Source: Ancylobacter rudongensis (lineage in GTDB: Bacteria > Pseudomonadota > Alphaproteobacteria > Rhizobiales > Xanthobacteraceae). Taken from it: a stretch of DNA of 64,000 nt. A model generated the notes under the pieces. That model did not search any database and was not told the origin of the DNA. It worked only from the letters and a program-made list of their open reading frames with translations. A program made the position numbers and the translations under genes. The stretch is from assembly GCF_900100155.1 (NCBI RefSeq), contig NZ_FMTP01000001.1:868001-932000 (forward strand), written 5' to 3'. Positions 53,449 through 61,505 of this stretch are shown here, piece by piece (position 1 is the stretch's first letter; each line of letters starts with the position of its first letter).

Positions 53449-54579
53449 ATGCTCGACATCGCGGCCAACCGCACCAGGGGACATGAATCGCTGCTCGGCG
53501 ATCTCCGCCGCCTCGCCCGCCACACAACAGCGCTGGACGAGGACGGCAGTTTTCCCACGCAGGATATTGCCCGCCTTGCCGCCATCGGCGCCCTCACCGC
53601 GCCTTTCGGTGGCGGCGAGGTGGCCGGCATCGCCATAGGCGCGCCGGACGAGCTGATGGAGGTGCTGCGGCTCATCGGTCACGGAGGCCTGCCGCTCGGC
53701 CGACTTTATGAAGGGCACGTCAACGCGGCGGCGCTGATTATCCGCTACGGCACCCGGGAGCAAATTCGGCGTGCGCGAAGGCGCGCGGCCGAGGGGGCGC
53801 TGTTTGGCGTTTGGAACACCGAGGGCGCGGATGGGGTGCGGCTGGTGCGCGAGGCCGGTGCACTGCGTCTTGCCGGCACCAAGACCTTTGCCTCCGGTGC
53901 TGGCCATGTCGCCTGCCCGCTGATTACCGCCCGTGACGCGGACGGTGCGTGGCAAATGGTGCTGCCGCAGCTGGACGACGCCGCGCGTGCCGACCTTTCC
54001 GACTGGCGGGCGCATGGCATGCGCGCCTCGGCCACCGGCAGTTTCCGCTTCTCGGGCCTTGCCGTGGCGCCGGAGGATCTTCTCGGCGGGCCCGGCGACT
54101 ATCACCGGCCACCGCATTTCTCCGCCGGCGCCTGGCGCTTCTGTGCCGTGCAGCTTGGCGGTATCGAGCGTCTGGTCGACGAGGCGAAGGACTTCCTGCA
54201 GGCCAACGGCCGGCATGAGGATCCCCATCAGCTCGCGCGCATGGGCGAGACGCTGATCGCCGCCGAGACCGCGCGGCTCTGGGTCCGGCGGGCCGCCCAT
54301 TTGGCCGAGGCGGCGGGGGTGGCCGACACGCCCGAAGCGGCGGAGCGCGCCGTTGCCTATGTGAACCTGGCCCGTTCGGCGGTGGAACGCTGCGGGCTGG
54401 AGACTCTGGAGCGGGTGCAGCGTTCGGTCGGTCTCGCCGGCTTTCTGCGCACCCACCCGCTGGAGCGCCTGTGCCGGGATCTCGCCACCTATCTGCGCCA
54501 GCCGGCGCCGGACCGCGCCCTGTGCGCCGGTGCCGCCCATGCTTTCCGCGACGAGGCGGCGGGAGACCTCTGGCGATGA
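53449..54579 (+). CDS. Acyl-CoA dehydrogenase-like protein
   Basis: A 376-residue protein with the acyl-CoA dehydrogenase fold: an N-terminal helical part (to about 110), the beta domain with FGVWNTEGAD and LAGTKTFASGAG, and a C-terminal helical domain containing RSVGLAGFLRTHPLERLCRDL. The catalytic glutamate cannot be fixed by eye. AAAGGGGA precedes the ATG at 53449. It overlaps the PIG-L gene by 4 bp and is the first of four genes that appear to belong together; the pathway is unknown. Confidence 0.85.
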   Translation: MLDIAANRTRGHESLLGDLRRLARHTTALDEDGSFPTQDIARLAAIGALTAPFGGGEVAGIAIGAPDELMEVLRLIGHGGLPLGRLYEGHVNAAALIIRYGTREQIRRARRRAAEGALFGVWNTEGADGVRLVREAGALRLAGTKTFASGAGHVACPLITARDADGAWQMVLPQLDDAARADLSDWRAHGMRASATGSFRFSGLAVAPEDLLGGPGDYHRPPHFSAGAWRFCAVQLGGIERLVDEAKDFLQANGRHEDPHQLARMGETLIAAETARLWVRRAAHLAEAAGVADTPEAAERAVAYVNLARSAVERCGLETLERVQRSVGLAGFLRTHPLERLCRDLATYLRQPAPDRALCAGAAHAFRDEAAGDLWR

Positions 54580-55313
54580 GCCTTGCTCTCGGCGAAGCGC
54601 TGGAGGCCATGGCCGGCTTCCCCGAAATCGCGCCGACCGATTTCGTCCGGCGCGGATTGCTGGTCATCGCGCCCCATCCCGACGATGAAAGTCTGGGCTG
54701 CGGCGGCCTCATCGCCGCCTGCCGCGCAGCCGGTCTGCCGGTGTCCATCCTCATCGTCAGCGATGGCGCCGGCTCGCATCCGGGTTCGGCGCTGTTTCCT
54801 CCTGCGATTTTGGCGGCGTTGCGCCAGGAAGAAGCGATCATGGCAGCGGCGGTCCTCGGCGTCGGAGCCTCGCATGTGCATTTCGCCGGCCTGCCGGACC
54901 GATCCGTGCCGATGTCGGGATACGAGGCGGAACGGGCCTGCGAGCGCATCGCCGCTCTCGCCGCCGCAGCTGATGTGGTGGCCGTCACCTGGCGGCACGA
55001 CCCGCATGGCGACCACAAGGCCAGCTTCGCGCTGGCGCGGGCGGCGGTCGGGCGCGTCCCCGGCGCTGGCTTGTGGGAGTACCCGATCTGGGGCCTGACT
55101 TTGCCGCCGAAGATGGCGCTACCGGGGGAGCGCCCGCGTGGCGTGAGGGTCCATGTCGCCGACCACTTGCCGGCGAAGCGGCGTGCCATCGCTGCCCATG
55201 CCTCGCAGACCACGGCGCTTATCGTCGACGATCCGAAGGGGTTCCGGCTCACGCCGGAGATGCTGGCGCGTTTCGACACGGAGTGGGAGACCTTCATCGA
55301 GTGCCCGCTATGA
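54576..55313 (+). CDS. PIG-L family deacetylase
   Basis: A 245-residue zinc-dependent deacetylase of the PIG-L/MshB/LmbE family. The metal motif PHPDDESLGCGG begins near residue 33 and a downstream HGDH supplies further ligands. The family removes N-acetyl groups from glucosamine-type or similar amino sugars. It overlaps both neighbours by ATGA junctions. Confidence 0.92.
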   Translation: MSLALGEALEAMAGFPEIAPTDFVRRGLLVIAPHPDDESLGCGGLIAACRAAGLPVSILIVSDGAGSHPGSALFPPAILAALRQEEAIMAAAVLGVGASHVHFAGLPDRSVPMSGYEAERACERIAALAAAADVVAVTWRHDPHGDHKASFALARAAVGRVPGAGLWEYPIWGLTLPPKMALPGERPRGVRVHVADHLPAKRRAIAAHASQTTALIVDDPKGFRLTPEMLARFDTEWETFIECPL

Positions 55314-55885
55314 ACACCTCCCTGCCGGTCGCCTATTTCGACACGCTTTATGCAGGCTCGCCCGATCCCTGGTCGTTCGAGACCAGCCCCTATGAGCAGG
55401 CGAAATACGCGGCGACGCTCGCCGCCCTGCCCCATCCGCGCTATGGGCGGGCGCTCGAAATCGGTTGCTCCATCGGCGTGCTGACCGAACGACTGGCGGC
55501 GCGCTGCGATGCCCTCGTCGCGATGGAGCCGGCCGCGGCGGCATTGGACCGGGCGCGCCAGCGCTGCAGGCTTCTGCCGCAGATCGACTTTCTGCTGGCC
55601 AGCGCTCCCGACGACTGGCCCCCCGGCACATTCGACCTCATCCTGCTGTCCGAAGTCGTCTATTACCTCGCCGCATCCGACGTTTCCCGGCTTGCCGCGT
55701 GCGTGACGCAATCCCTGCGGCCCGGCGCGCATGTCGAGCTGGTCCATTGGGTGCGGGAGACGGATTATCCGCTCTCAGGCGATGAGGCGGCCGAGCTCTT
55801 CATCGTGGCCACTGCCGGCACCTTGACGCTCATGGCCCAGCAGCGCACCGAGGATTATCGTCTGGACCTGCTCGTGGCCGCATGA
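55310..55885 (+). CDS. SAM-dependent methyltransferase, NodS-like
   Basis: A 191-residue methyltransferase of the nodulation protein S family. The opening FDTLYAGSPDPWSFETSPYEQAKY pattern (key residues DPW-F-S-YE--K) and SAM motif EIGCSIGVLTERLA are typical. NodS itself N-methylates a deacetylated amino sugar. It overlaps the PIG-L stop. The final 111 bp overlap, on the opposite strand, the 3' end of the glycosyltransferase gene. Confidence 0.9.
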   Translation: MNTSLPVAYFDTLYAGSPDPWSFETSPYEQAKYAATLAALPHPRYGRALEIGCSIGVLTERLAARCDALVAMEPAAAALDRARQRCRLLPQIDFLLASAPDDWPPGTFDLILLSEVVYYLAASDVSRLAACVTQSLRPGAHVELVHWVRETDYPLSGDEAAELFIVATAGTLTLMAQQRTEDYRLDLLVAA

Positions 55886-57040
55886 GGCTTGGTCGAGCGC
55901 CCGCAACAGCTGGCGGGCGGCGACGAGATGATGTTCCATCTGCGACGGCCGCAGCGGGCGCGGCGCGAGCAGCGGACTGAGTGCCTCCGCTCTGGCCCAG
56001 ACCGCGCCGAAGGTCCCGCGTGCGACCTCCTCCAGTGCGCCGGGTTGCACCTCCAGCCGGCGCTCCCACTCCCGCGCTTCGATACCGCCGGCGACGGCCC
56101 GCCGGAGCCGTAGGCGCAGCACCATGCGCCGCAGGGCGACCGGCAGCGCCTCCAGCTTGTCATCGCCGGGCAGGTCGTGGTGGTCGAGCCGCTGGCGCAG
56201 CGTCGCGGCGCATCCTCCGCTTGCTCGCCCTTCCAGCCGGGCCGAGGTGGTGACCACGATGTCGGGATCGTGCCGGATTGGAATATCGTGGCACGCGAGC
56301 GCGGCCGCCAGTGCCCGGTCTTCGCCGACCTCCACTTCCGGCTGGCCACCGATCTGGCGATAGGCGGCAAGGCTCACGGCGAAGCTGGCGCCGGAGGCGG
56401 TCCAATGGTTCGGCCAGGGATCATGCGGCACCGGGTCGAGCCGGCCGGCCAGGGCCAGCAGCGCGGCTTCATACGCCGATTCGGTTCGGCGACGCCGCCT
56501 GAGCGGCAACGGCAGCGCCGCTGCCTCGACGGGATCGAGCTCGAAGCGGCCGGCAACCGCCCCGCATCCGGCGGAAAGACCGGCGAGATTACGCGCCAGC
56601 CAATCCGGCGCCACCACCGTATCGGCATCCGTGGTCAGCAGTGCGCCCTTCGCGCCACCATGTTCGATCCAAGTGCCGGCAAGGTCGAGCGCCAGCCCAC
56701 GCGCAAAACCGGCATTGGCATGGGCCGGCGGAACATCGACGCTCAGCACCCGATGGGGTAGGCTGGCGGCGGTCAGGATGCGGCGCGCCCGGCACACCGT
56801 CTGGTCACTGCAGTTATTCGCCAGCACCAGCACCCCGAAAGCGCTGGCATCGCGTCCCGCCCGGCGCTGTCCGGCAAGCGCCGCGAGACAGCGCTCGATC
56901 CGCGCCTCCTCGTCGCGGGCCGGCACGGCGACCACCACACGCGGCGCGAGGCGTGAGAAACCGGCCCGCTGTTCAAGCAGGCGGGCGAGACCGAGGCGAA
57001 GCGGGGAGATGGATGCGGACACGGAAGACCTCTGGAGCAC
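55775..57040 (-). CDS. Family 2 glycosyltransferase
   Basis: A 421-residue GT2-type enzyme. VVVAVPARDEEARIERCL opens the nucleotide-sugar domain (key residues PARDE), the DxD motif is LLTTDADTVV, and the catalytic-loop acidic residues appear in EVGEDRALA. No membrane anchor is obvious. It is convergent with the methyltransferase gene and overlaps it by 111 bp; the GT C-terminal 37 residues come from that overlap. Together with the preceding three genes it suggests a glycolipid or sugar-modification pathway (inference). Confidence 0.85.
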   Translation of the reverse strand: MLQRSSVSASISPLRLGLARLLEQRAGFSRLAPRVVVAVPARDEEARIERCLAALAGQRRAGRDASAFGVLVLANNCSDQTVCRARRILTAASLPHRVLSVDVPPAHANAGFARGLALDLAGTWIEHGGAKGALLTTDADTVVAPDWLARNLAGLSAGCGAVAGRFELDPVEAAALPLPLRRRRRTESAYEAALLALAGRLDPVPHDPWPNHWTASGASFAVSLAAYRQIGGQPEVEVGEDRALAAALACHDIPIRHDPDIVVTTSARLEGRASGGCAATLRQRLDHHDLPGDDKLEALPVALRRMVLRLRLRRAVAGGIEAREWERRLEVQPGALEEVARGTFGAVWARAEALSPLLAPRPLRPSQMEHHLVAARQLLRALDQASCGHEQVQTIILGALLGHERQGAGSGHDEELGRLIA

Positions 57041-57111
57041 AGCGCGAACGCTCGTGCGGGTCTTCCGGTTCCGTCAGCCGCCCCTTCTGAATCATCCGGG
57101 CGCCGTGGCGC

Positions 57112-57930
57112 TCAGGGGCGCTCGCCCCGGGCGAGGCGGCCATTGATAGCGGCGAGCACCGGCAGCAGGTCGGCGACGCCGTCAATGACATAATGCGCCC
57201 CGGCGGAGGCCAGCTTGCCCACCGCCTGCGCCCGGCGCGCGGCGAAGTCGTGCGCCGAGAGGGCATCGGTGTCGGCCCGCGACAGTCCGAACACATTGCC
57301 GGTGACGGCGACGCCCACGGTCCAGGCGCCGCAATTGAGGCCCTCGCTGATGCCCACTTCGGTATCGTCGATCTTGACCACCGCCCAGGGCGGGTAAATC
57401 TCCAGTTCAGTCAGCACCTTCCACATCAGGAACGGCGTCGGGCGCCCATCCGGCACGTCGCCGGTGCAGGCCATTGCGTCGGCGACAAAGCCCTGCGCGG
57501 CGGCGATCGGGGTAATCCGCTCCATGATCTCGCGGGTATAGCCGGTGGTGCTGCCGATCTTCAGCCCCTGCGCCCGCACCGCCGCCGCCGTCTCCGCCGC
57601 GCCGGGAATGAGGTCGGCATAGCTTGCCGCCACGGCGATGTTCTTTGGCACGAACACCGCATAGACCGCGTCGATATCCGCCTCGGTCGGGGCATGGCCG
57701 TGCACGCGCTGCCATTCGCCGGCGATGCGCGGCATGGCGAGCAGCGCCGCCACATGTGGGCGCTTGGCCATGCCCATCGGCACACGCGCCTCATCGATGC
57801 TGATCGCGACATTGAACTCGGCGAAAGCGTCGACGAAGGCGCCCATCGGGGCAAGCGAGCCGAAATCGACGACGGTGCCGGCCCAGTCGAAGACGACGGC
57901 CTTGAGGCGAGACAGTGACATGGCGTTCAT
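57112..57930 (-). CDS. phnX: Phosphonoacetaldehyde hydrolase
   Basis: A 272-residue HAD-superfamily enzyme matching PhnX, which cleaves phosphonoacetaldehyde to acetaldehyde and phosphate in 2-aminoethylphosphonate breakdown. Nucleophile Asp15 lies in AVVFDWAGT, the Schiff-base Lys56 in GMAKRPHV, and the C-terminal acidic motif in VKIDDTEVG. No phnW or phosphonate transporter is nearby, so the partner genes must be elsewhere. Start may instead be the ATG at 57921; 57930 is kept although its ribosome site is weak. The open frame upstream is not conserved. Confidence 0.92.
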   Translation of the reverse strand: MNAMSLSRLKAVVFDWAGTVVDFGSLAPMGAFVDAFAEFNVAISIDEARVPMGMAKRPHVAALLAMPRIAGEWQRVHGHAPTEADIDAVYAVFVPKNIAVAASYADLIPGAAETAAAVRAQGLKIGSTTGYTREIMERITPIAAAQGFVADAMACTGDVPDGRPTPFLMWKVLTELEIYPPWAVVKIDDTEVGISEGLNCGAWTVGVAVTGNVFGLSRADTDALSAHDFAARRAQAVGKLASAGAHYVIDGVADLLPVLAAINGRLARGERP

Positions 57931-58208
57931 CCGGTTGAAGGCATCCGCTTCGGCGCCCGACAACCCCGGCCGAGCGCGCGGCGCTACGCTATCCCGCCGT
58001 TTCATGTCACGTGCAAGGGGCTGACGGGCGGTGTCCGGCAACCCAGGGCTTCTGGCTGCGCCGCCGGTGCGGCAATTGCCGGCGGCGCAACGTGGCTAGC
58101 GCGGTTTGCGGAGCAGGGGGCAGCCATACTTCGCCCCGTCCCGGCCGCCCGTATCGCGGGAGCAGCGCATGGGATTGTGCGTCGCCTTCGGGCAGCTGCT
58201 GACCATGC

Positions 58209-58352
58209 CCGGCTGACATGGGTGAGTTCCAAGAATGGCTGGGGACGCTTGAACATCTCGATCTTCAGGCCGCCGGACCGAAGCAGCGCCGCGAGAGGAT
58301 CATTCAGGCCGGGATCGTCATGGACGATGTAGATCGCCGGCCAGCGCGTCAT
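58209..58352 (-). pseudogene. Decayed FixJ-like response-regulator receiver fragment
   Basis: About 48 codons from the ATG at 58352 read like the start of a FixJ/NodW-type receiver domain: AIYIVHDDPGLNDPLAALLRS resembles the usual IVDDDPAVRDSLAALL pattern, followed by MFKRPQPFLE. His replaces the first Asp of the acidic triad, and similarity stops after FLELTH, before the phosphorylated Asp; the frame runs on as low-complexity sequence to 58002. The rest of the 492-bp gap 57931-58422 shows nothing else apart from the DmeR operator. Probably a relic of a truncated regulator gene. Confidence 0.6.
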
Positions 58353-58402
58353 CGCCGGTTGGCCGGGCATTGCGCGACGCATCCCTTGCGGTGCCGGCCG
58401 AT

Positions 58403-58419
58403 ATAGGGTACCCCCCTAT
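58403..58419. promoter_or_regulatory. RcnR/DmeR-type operator
   Basis: ATAGGGTACCCCCCTAT has AT-rich ends flanking a G/C tract, as in operators of the RcnR/CsoR family. It ends 3 bp before the dmeR start codon, so bound repressor would cover the transcription start. Confidence 0.7.
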
Positions 58420-58422
58420 CCT

Positions 58423-58698
58423 ATGTCGCATCTCTCCACGCCCAATCCCGCCTTGCTTGCCCGTGTCCAGCGCATCGCCGGACAGGTGGCGGCGATCGAA
58501 CGCGGGCTCGCCGGTGGCGCGGACTGCACGGCCCTTCTCCACCTCGTCGCCGCCACCAAGGGCGCCATCAGCGGCCTGATGGAGAAAATCGTCGAGGAGC
58601 ATCTTCACTCCCATGTCGCCGATCCCGACCTCTCGCCCGCCGCGCGGGCAGAGGGCGCGCGCGAGCTGATGGACGCCATTCGCCGCTACTCCAAATAG
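58423..58698 (+). CDS. dmeR: Ni/Co-sensing repressor, RcnR/DmeR type
   Basis: A 91-residue all-helical repressor of the CsoR/RcnR family. His3, Cys35, His60 and His64 match the nickel/cobalt ligands of RcnR, not the Cys-His-Cys copper set of CsoR. This set confirms the ATG at 58423, since His3 must sit next to the N-terminus. No ribosome site is visible; the operator abuts the start, so the message may be nearly leaderless. It should repress itself and dmeF until Ni or Co binds. Confidence 0.92.
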   Translation: MSHLSTPNPALLARVQRIAGQVAAIERGLAGGADCTALLHLVAATKGAISGLMEKIVEEHLHSHVADPDLSPAARAEGARELMDAIRRYSK

Positions 58699-58707
58699 GT
58701 CACGCTC

Positions 58708-59730
58708 ATGAACACGCTGCCGGATACGCAGGCCTACACCCACCCGCACCAGTTCCTGAGCGCCAGCCATGACGAGAACTCGCGGCGCACGCGTATCGTG
58801 GTGCTGCTCACCGCGGTCATGATGGTCGGCGAGATCGCCGCCGGCTTCTACACCGGCTCCATGGCGCTGCTGGCCGATGGCTTCCACATGGCTACCCATG
58901 CCGGCGCGCTGGGCATCGCCGCCCTCGCCTATGGCTATGCCCGCCGGCACGCCGGGGATGCACGGTTCAGCTTCGGCACCGGCAAGGTCGGCGATCTCGC
59001 CGGCTTCGCCTCGGCCGCCCTCCTCGCCATCGTCGCCGCCGTCATGGCCTTCGAGTCAGTGCTGCGCCTGTATAACCCGGTGGAGGTGGCATTCGGTGAC
59101 GCCACGCTGGTGGCCGTGCTGGGTCTCGGGGTCAATCTGGTCAGCGCCTTCCTGCTCGGCGGCGGCCATTCGCATGGCCACGGGCATGGGCATTCCCATG
59201 GCCACAAGGCTCACGCGCACACGCCGCATGATCACGACCACCCGCATCACGATCATCCGCATCACGACCACCCCCACCATGGCGAGGCCCAGCCGGGCGC
59301 GGCGCGCGGGCAGGACAACAATCTGCGTGGCGCCTATCTGCATGTGCTGGCCGATGCACTCACCTCGGTGCTCGCCATTGTCGCGCTTCTGGCGGGCGGG
59401 GCGCTCGGCTGGGTGTGGCTCGACCCGGTCATGGGCGTAGTGGGCGGCCTCGTCATCGCCCGCTGGTCCTGGAGCCTGATGCGCGACACCGCCTCCGTCC
59501 TGCTCGACCAAACGGATACTCAGCTCGCCGGAGAGGTGACGGAGGTGGTGGAAGGCCCCGGCGATGTCCGCATCGCCGATCTTCACGTTTGGCGGATCGG
59601 GCCGGATTCGCACGCCGCCATCGTCAGCGTGGTCGCTCCGTTCGGCCTGACGTGCGACGCGATCCGCGCCCGGCTGGCGCCCGTCCACGAACTCAAGCAC
59701 GTCACCGTCGAGTGTCGCCACGCCGCCTGA
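58708..59730 (+). CDS. dmeF: Cation diffusion facilitator DmeF (Ni/Co efflux)
   Basis: A 340-residue CDF antiporter of the inner membrane with about six helices. The metal-site motifs are LLADGFHMATHAGAL in helix 2 and HVLADALTSVLAI in helix 5. A His-rich cytoplasmic loop of about 45 residues (GHSHGHGHGHSHGHK then HDHDHPHHDHPHH) separates helices 4 and 5, typical of DmeF. It exports cobalt and nickel. It follows dmeR by 9 bp. Confidence 0.94.
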   Translation: MNTLPDTQAYTHPHQFLSASHDENSRRTRIVVLLTAVMMVGEIAAGFYTGSMALLADGFHMATHAGALGIAALAYGYARRHAGDARFSFGTGKVGDLAGFASAALLAIVAAVMAFESVLRLYNPVEVAFGDATLVAVLGLGVNLVSAFLLGGGHSHGHGHGHSHGHKAHAHTPHDHDHPHHDHPHHDHPHHGEAQPGAARGQDNNLRGAYLHVLADALTSVLAIVALLAGGALGWVWLDPVMGVVGGLVIARWSWSLMRDTASVLLDQTDTQLAGEVTEVVEGPGDVRIADLHVWRIGPDSHAAIVSVVAPFGLTCDAIRARLAPVHELKHVTVECRHAA

Positions 59731-59907
59731 GGCGCGCGAGTTCAGCCTTGGGCGGTCCCAGCCTTGGCGATCACAGCCTCGCGAAGGCATCGCTTCCTAA
59801 CAGTCTGGAAACCATGACCGCATTAATCGGGGGTGTCCGGCGGGCCGGGCGCCCATCGTGGCGTGCCTGCCGTCGAACCGCCTTGTTGCGACGTTAGCCG
59901 AGCTGAC

Positions 59908-60936
59908 ATGAACCTGTTGCGCACCGCCTTGCTGTTCTGCCTCGCCGTCGTCCTCGCGGGTTGCGCGAGCATGGACGGCGACGATCGCGGCTCGATCCCG
60001 ATTCCGCAGAAGCTGCTGCAGGAGATGGCGGCCAAGGGCATGAGCCCTGATGACCCGATCATGGTGCGGATCTACAAGCAGGAGAGTGAGCTGGAGGTGT
60101 GGAAGCGCACAGCCTCCGGTCGCTATGCCCTGCTCAAGACCTATCCGCTCTGCCGCTGGTCCGGCAAGCTTGGCCCCAAGACCCGCGAGGGCGACCGCCA
60201 GGCGCCGGAAGGCTTCTACACCGTCACGCGCGGCCAGCTGAACCCGCGCTCGCAATATTATCTGTCCTTCAATCTCGGCTATCCCAACGCGCTGGAGCAG
60301 GCGCTGGGCTATACCGGCAGTGCGCTGATGGTGCATGGCGCCTGCACCTCCGCCGGCTGCTACGCCATGACCAATGACGGCGTCGGCGAGGTCTATGCGC
60401 TGGCGCGCGAGGCATTGGCCGCCGGCCAGCCGGGCTTCCAGGTGCAGTCCCTCCCCTTCCGCATGACCCCGGCCAACATGGCCGAGCACCGCGCCAACCC
60501 CAACATGCCCTATTGGCGCAATTTGAAGGAAGGCACCGACCTGTTCGCCGTCACCCGCGTGCCGCCCAATGTCTCGGCGTGCGGTGGGCGCTACAGATTC
60601 ACGTCAGGCACCCAGCCGGCACAGCCTCTTGCCGATCCGCTGGCGCCCTGCCCATTGCCCGCCGCAGACTCCGCGCTGATGGCGGCGGCCAGCAAACAGG
60701 TGCAGGACGAGCAGCACATCGCCGTCCTGTCCGCCACGCGCCCGCCCGCCAACGCCACCTACGTCGATGGCGGCATGCATCCGAGCTTCCGCGACATTTT
60801 GCGCCGTGTTGGCCCGCAGAAGCTGGCGGCCATGACCTCGGGCGGCAAGATCCCGGTCAGTGAGCCCACCGCAGCGCTGGCAGACCCTTACAAGGGCACG
60901 GCATCGGACGTGGAAGAGGGCGACACCGCCAATTAG
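59908..60936 (+). CDS. YafK-type L,D-transpeptidase lipoprotein
   Basis: A 342-residue envelope protein. The signal ends in lipobox VLAGC, with Cys19 the lipidation site. The YkuD-like domain has the catalytic motif HGACTSAGC with His143 and Cys151. YafK-type members are murein L,D-transpeptidase family proteins; E. coli DpaA, of this group, releases Braun lipoprotein from peptidoglycan. The C-terminal third has no clear domain. The start at 59908 is set by the signal peptide. It probably acts in the periplasm on cell-wall cross-links. Confidence 0.9.
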   Translation: MNLLRTALLFCLAVVLAGCASMDGDDRGSIPIPQKLLQEMAAKGMSPDDPIMVRIYKQESELEVWKRTASGRYALLKTYPLCRWSGKLGPKTREGDRQAPEGFYTVTRGQLNPRSQYYLSFNLGYPNALEQALGYTGSALMVHGACTSAGCYAMTNDGVGEVYALAREALAAGQPGFQVQSLPFRMTPANMAEHRANPNMPYWRNLKEGTDLFAVTRVPPNVSACGGRYRFTSGTQPAQPLADPLAPCPLPAADSALMAAASKQVQDEQHIAVLSATRPPANATYVDGGMHPSFRDILRRVGPQKLAAMTSGGKIPVSEPTAALADPYKGTASDVEEGDTAN

Positions 60937-61000
60937 CGCGGTCGCGAGGTCTTCCCCCTGCCGCCGCTTTGCGGCAGATAGGCGTCTCATCCCTTCGTAT

Positions 61001-61051
61001 GAGGCGAAGATGCACGAGGCGAAGATGCACGAGGCGAAGATACACGAGGCG
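61001..61051 (+). repeat. 15-bp tandem repeat upstream of small gene
   Basis: GAGGCGAAGATGCAC occurs at 61001-61015 and 61016-61030, then with one change at 61031-61045, followed by a partial GAGGCG (61046-61051). The last unit ends 2 bp before the ATG at 61054, so copy number would change the leader and the available GAGG ribosome-like sites. Confidence 0.85.
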
Positions 61052-61053
61052 AC

Positions 61054-61437
61054 ATGGCGACCCGAATGACCCCGAACGAGATGCTGGCCACCGCCCGCGA
61101 TCTCAAGCGCCTGCCCTTCACCGAAGCGGACCTCGCCCTCATTCGTTCCGGGACGCCGGCGGTGGCGCCGAAGCTGTCCGCGAAGTACGAGCCCTCGGAA
61201 GGCCTGTATTATCTCGCCGCGCCCACGCTCCACATGGAGTTCGTGGTGGTGAAGTCGGAGCGGATGCGCCTGCCCTTCCTCACGCTGCCGCGCTACACTA
61301 TCATGATGGGGTTCGAGCATGGCGACGTCTGGGAGAAGGGCCCCGTGGTCAATCGCCTGCGCGCCGTGCCCTTCATCTTCAAGCGCATGTCGCAGGCAGA
61401 CAACTGGCTCGACGACGAGTTCGGCCGTAAGAAGTAG
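61054..61437 (+). CDS. Conserved hypothetical protein
   Basis: A 127-residue soluble protein without signal peptide, membrane helix or cysteines. Order appears good (LYYLAAPTLHMEFVVVKSER pattern suggests beta strands), but no family is recognised. The initiation region is made of 15-bp tandem repeats whose GAGGCG may serve as ribosome site. It lies between a transpeptidase gene and the convergent eutC. Confidence 0.65.
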   Translation: MATRMTPNEMLATARDLKRLPFTEADLALIRSGTPAVAPKLSAKYEPSEGLYYLAAPTLHMEFVVVKSERMRLPFLTLPRYTIMMGFEHGDVWEKGPVVNRLRAVPFIFKRMSQADNWLDDEFGRKK

Positions 61438-61505
61438 CGTCGCAACGACAGCGCGGATGCACGCGACCGTTGAGGATCGGCTCATAACGGATTGATTTGT
61501 AAGGA

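Noticed and set aside
60969-61430. Plus-strand frame beginning with repeated RRRCT units
   Set aside because: It is just the 15-bp tandem repeat read through plus an out-of-frame reading of the 61054 gene.
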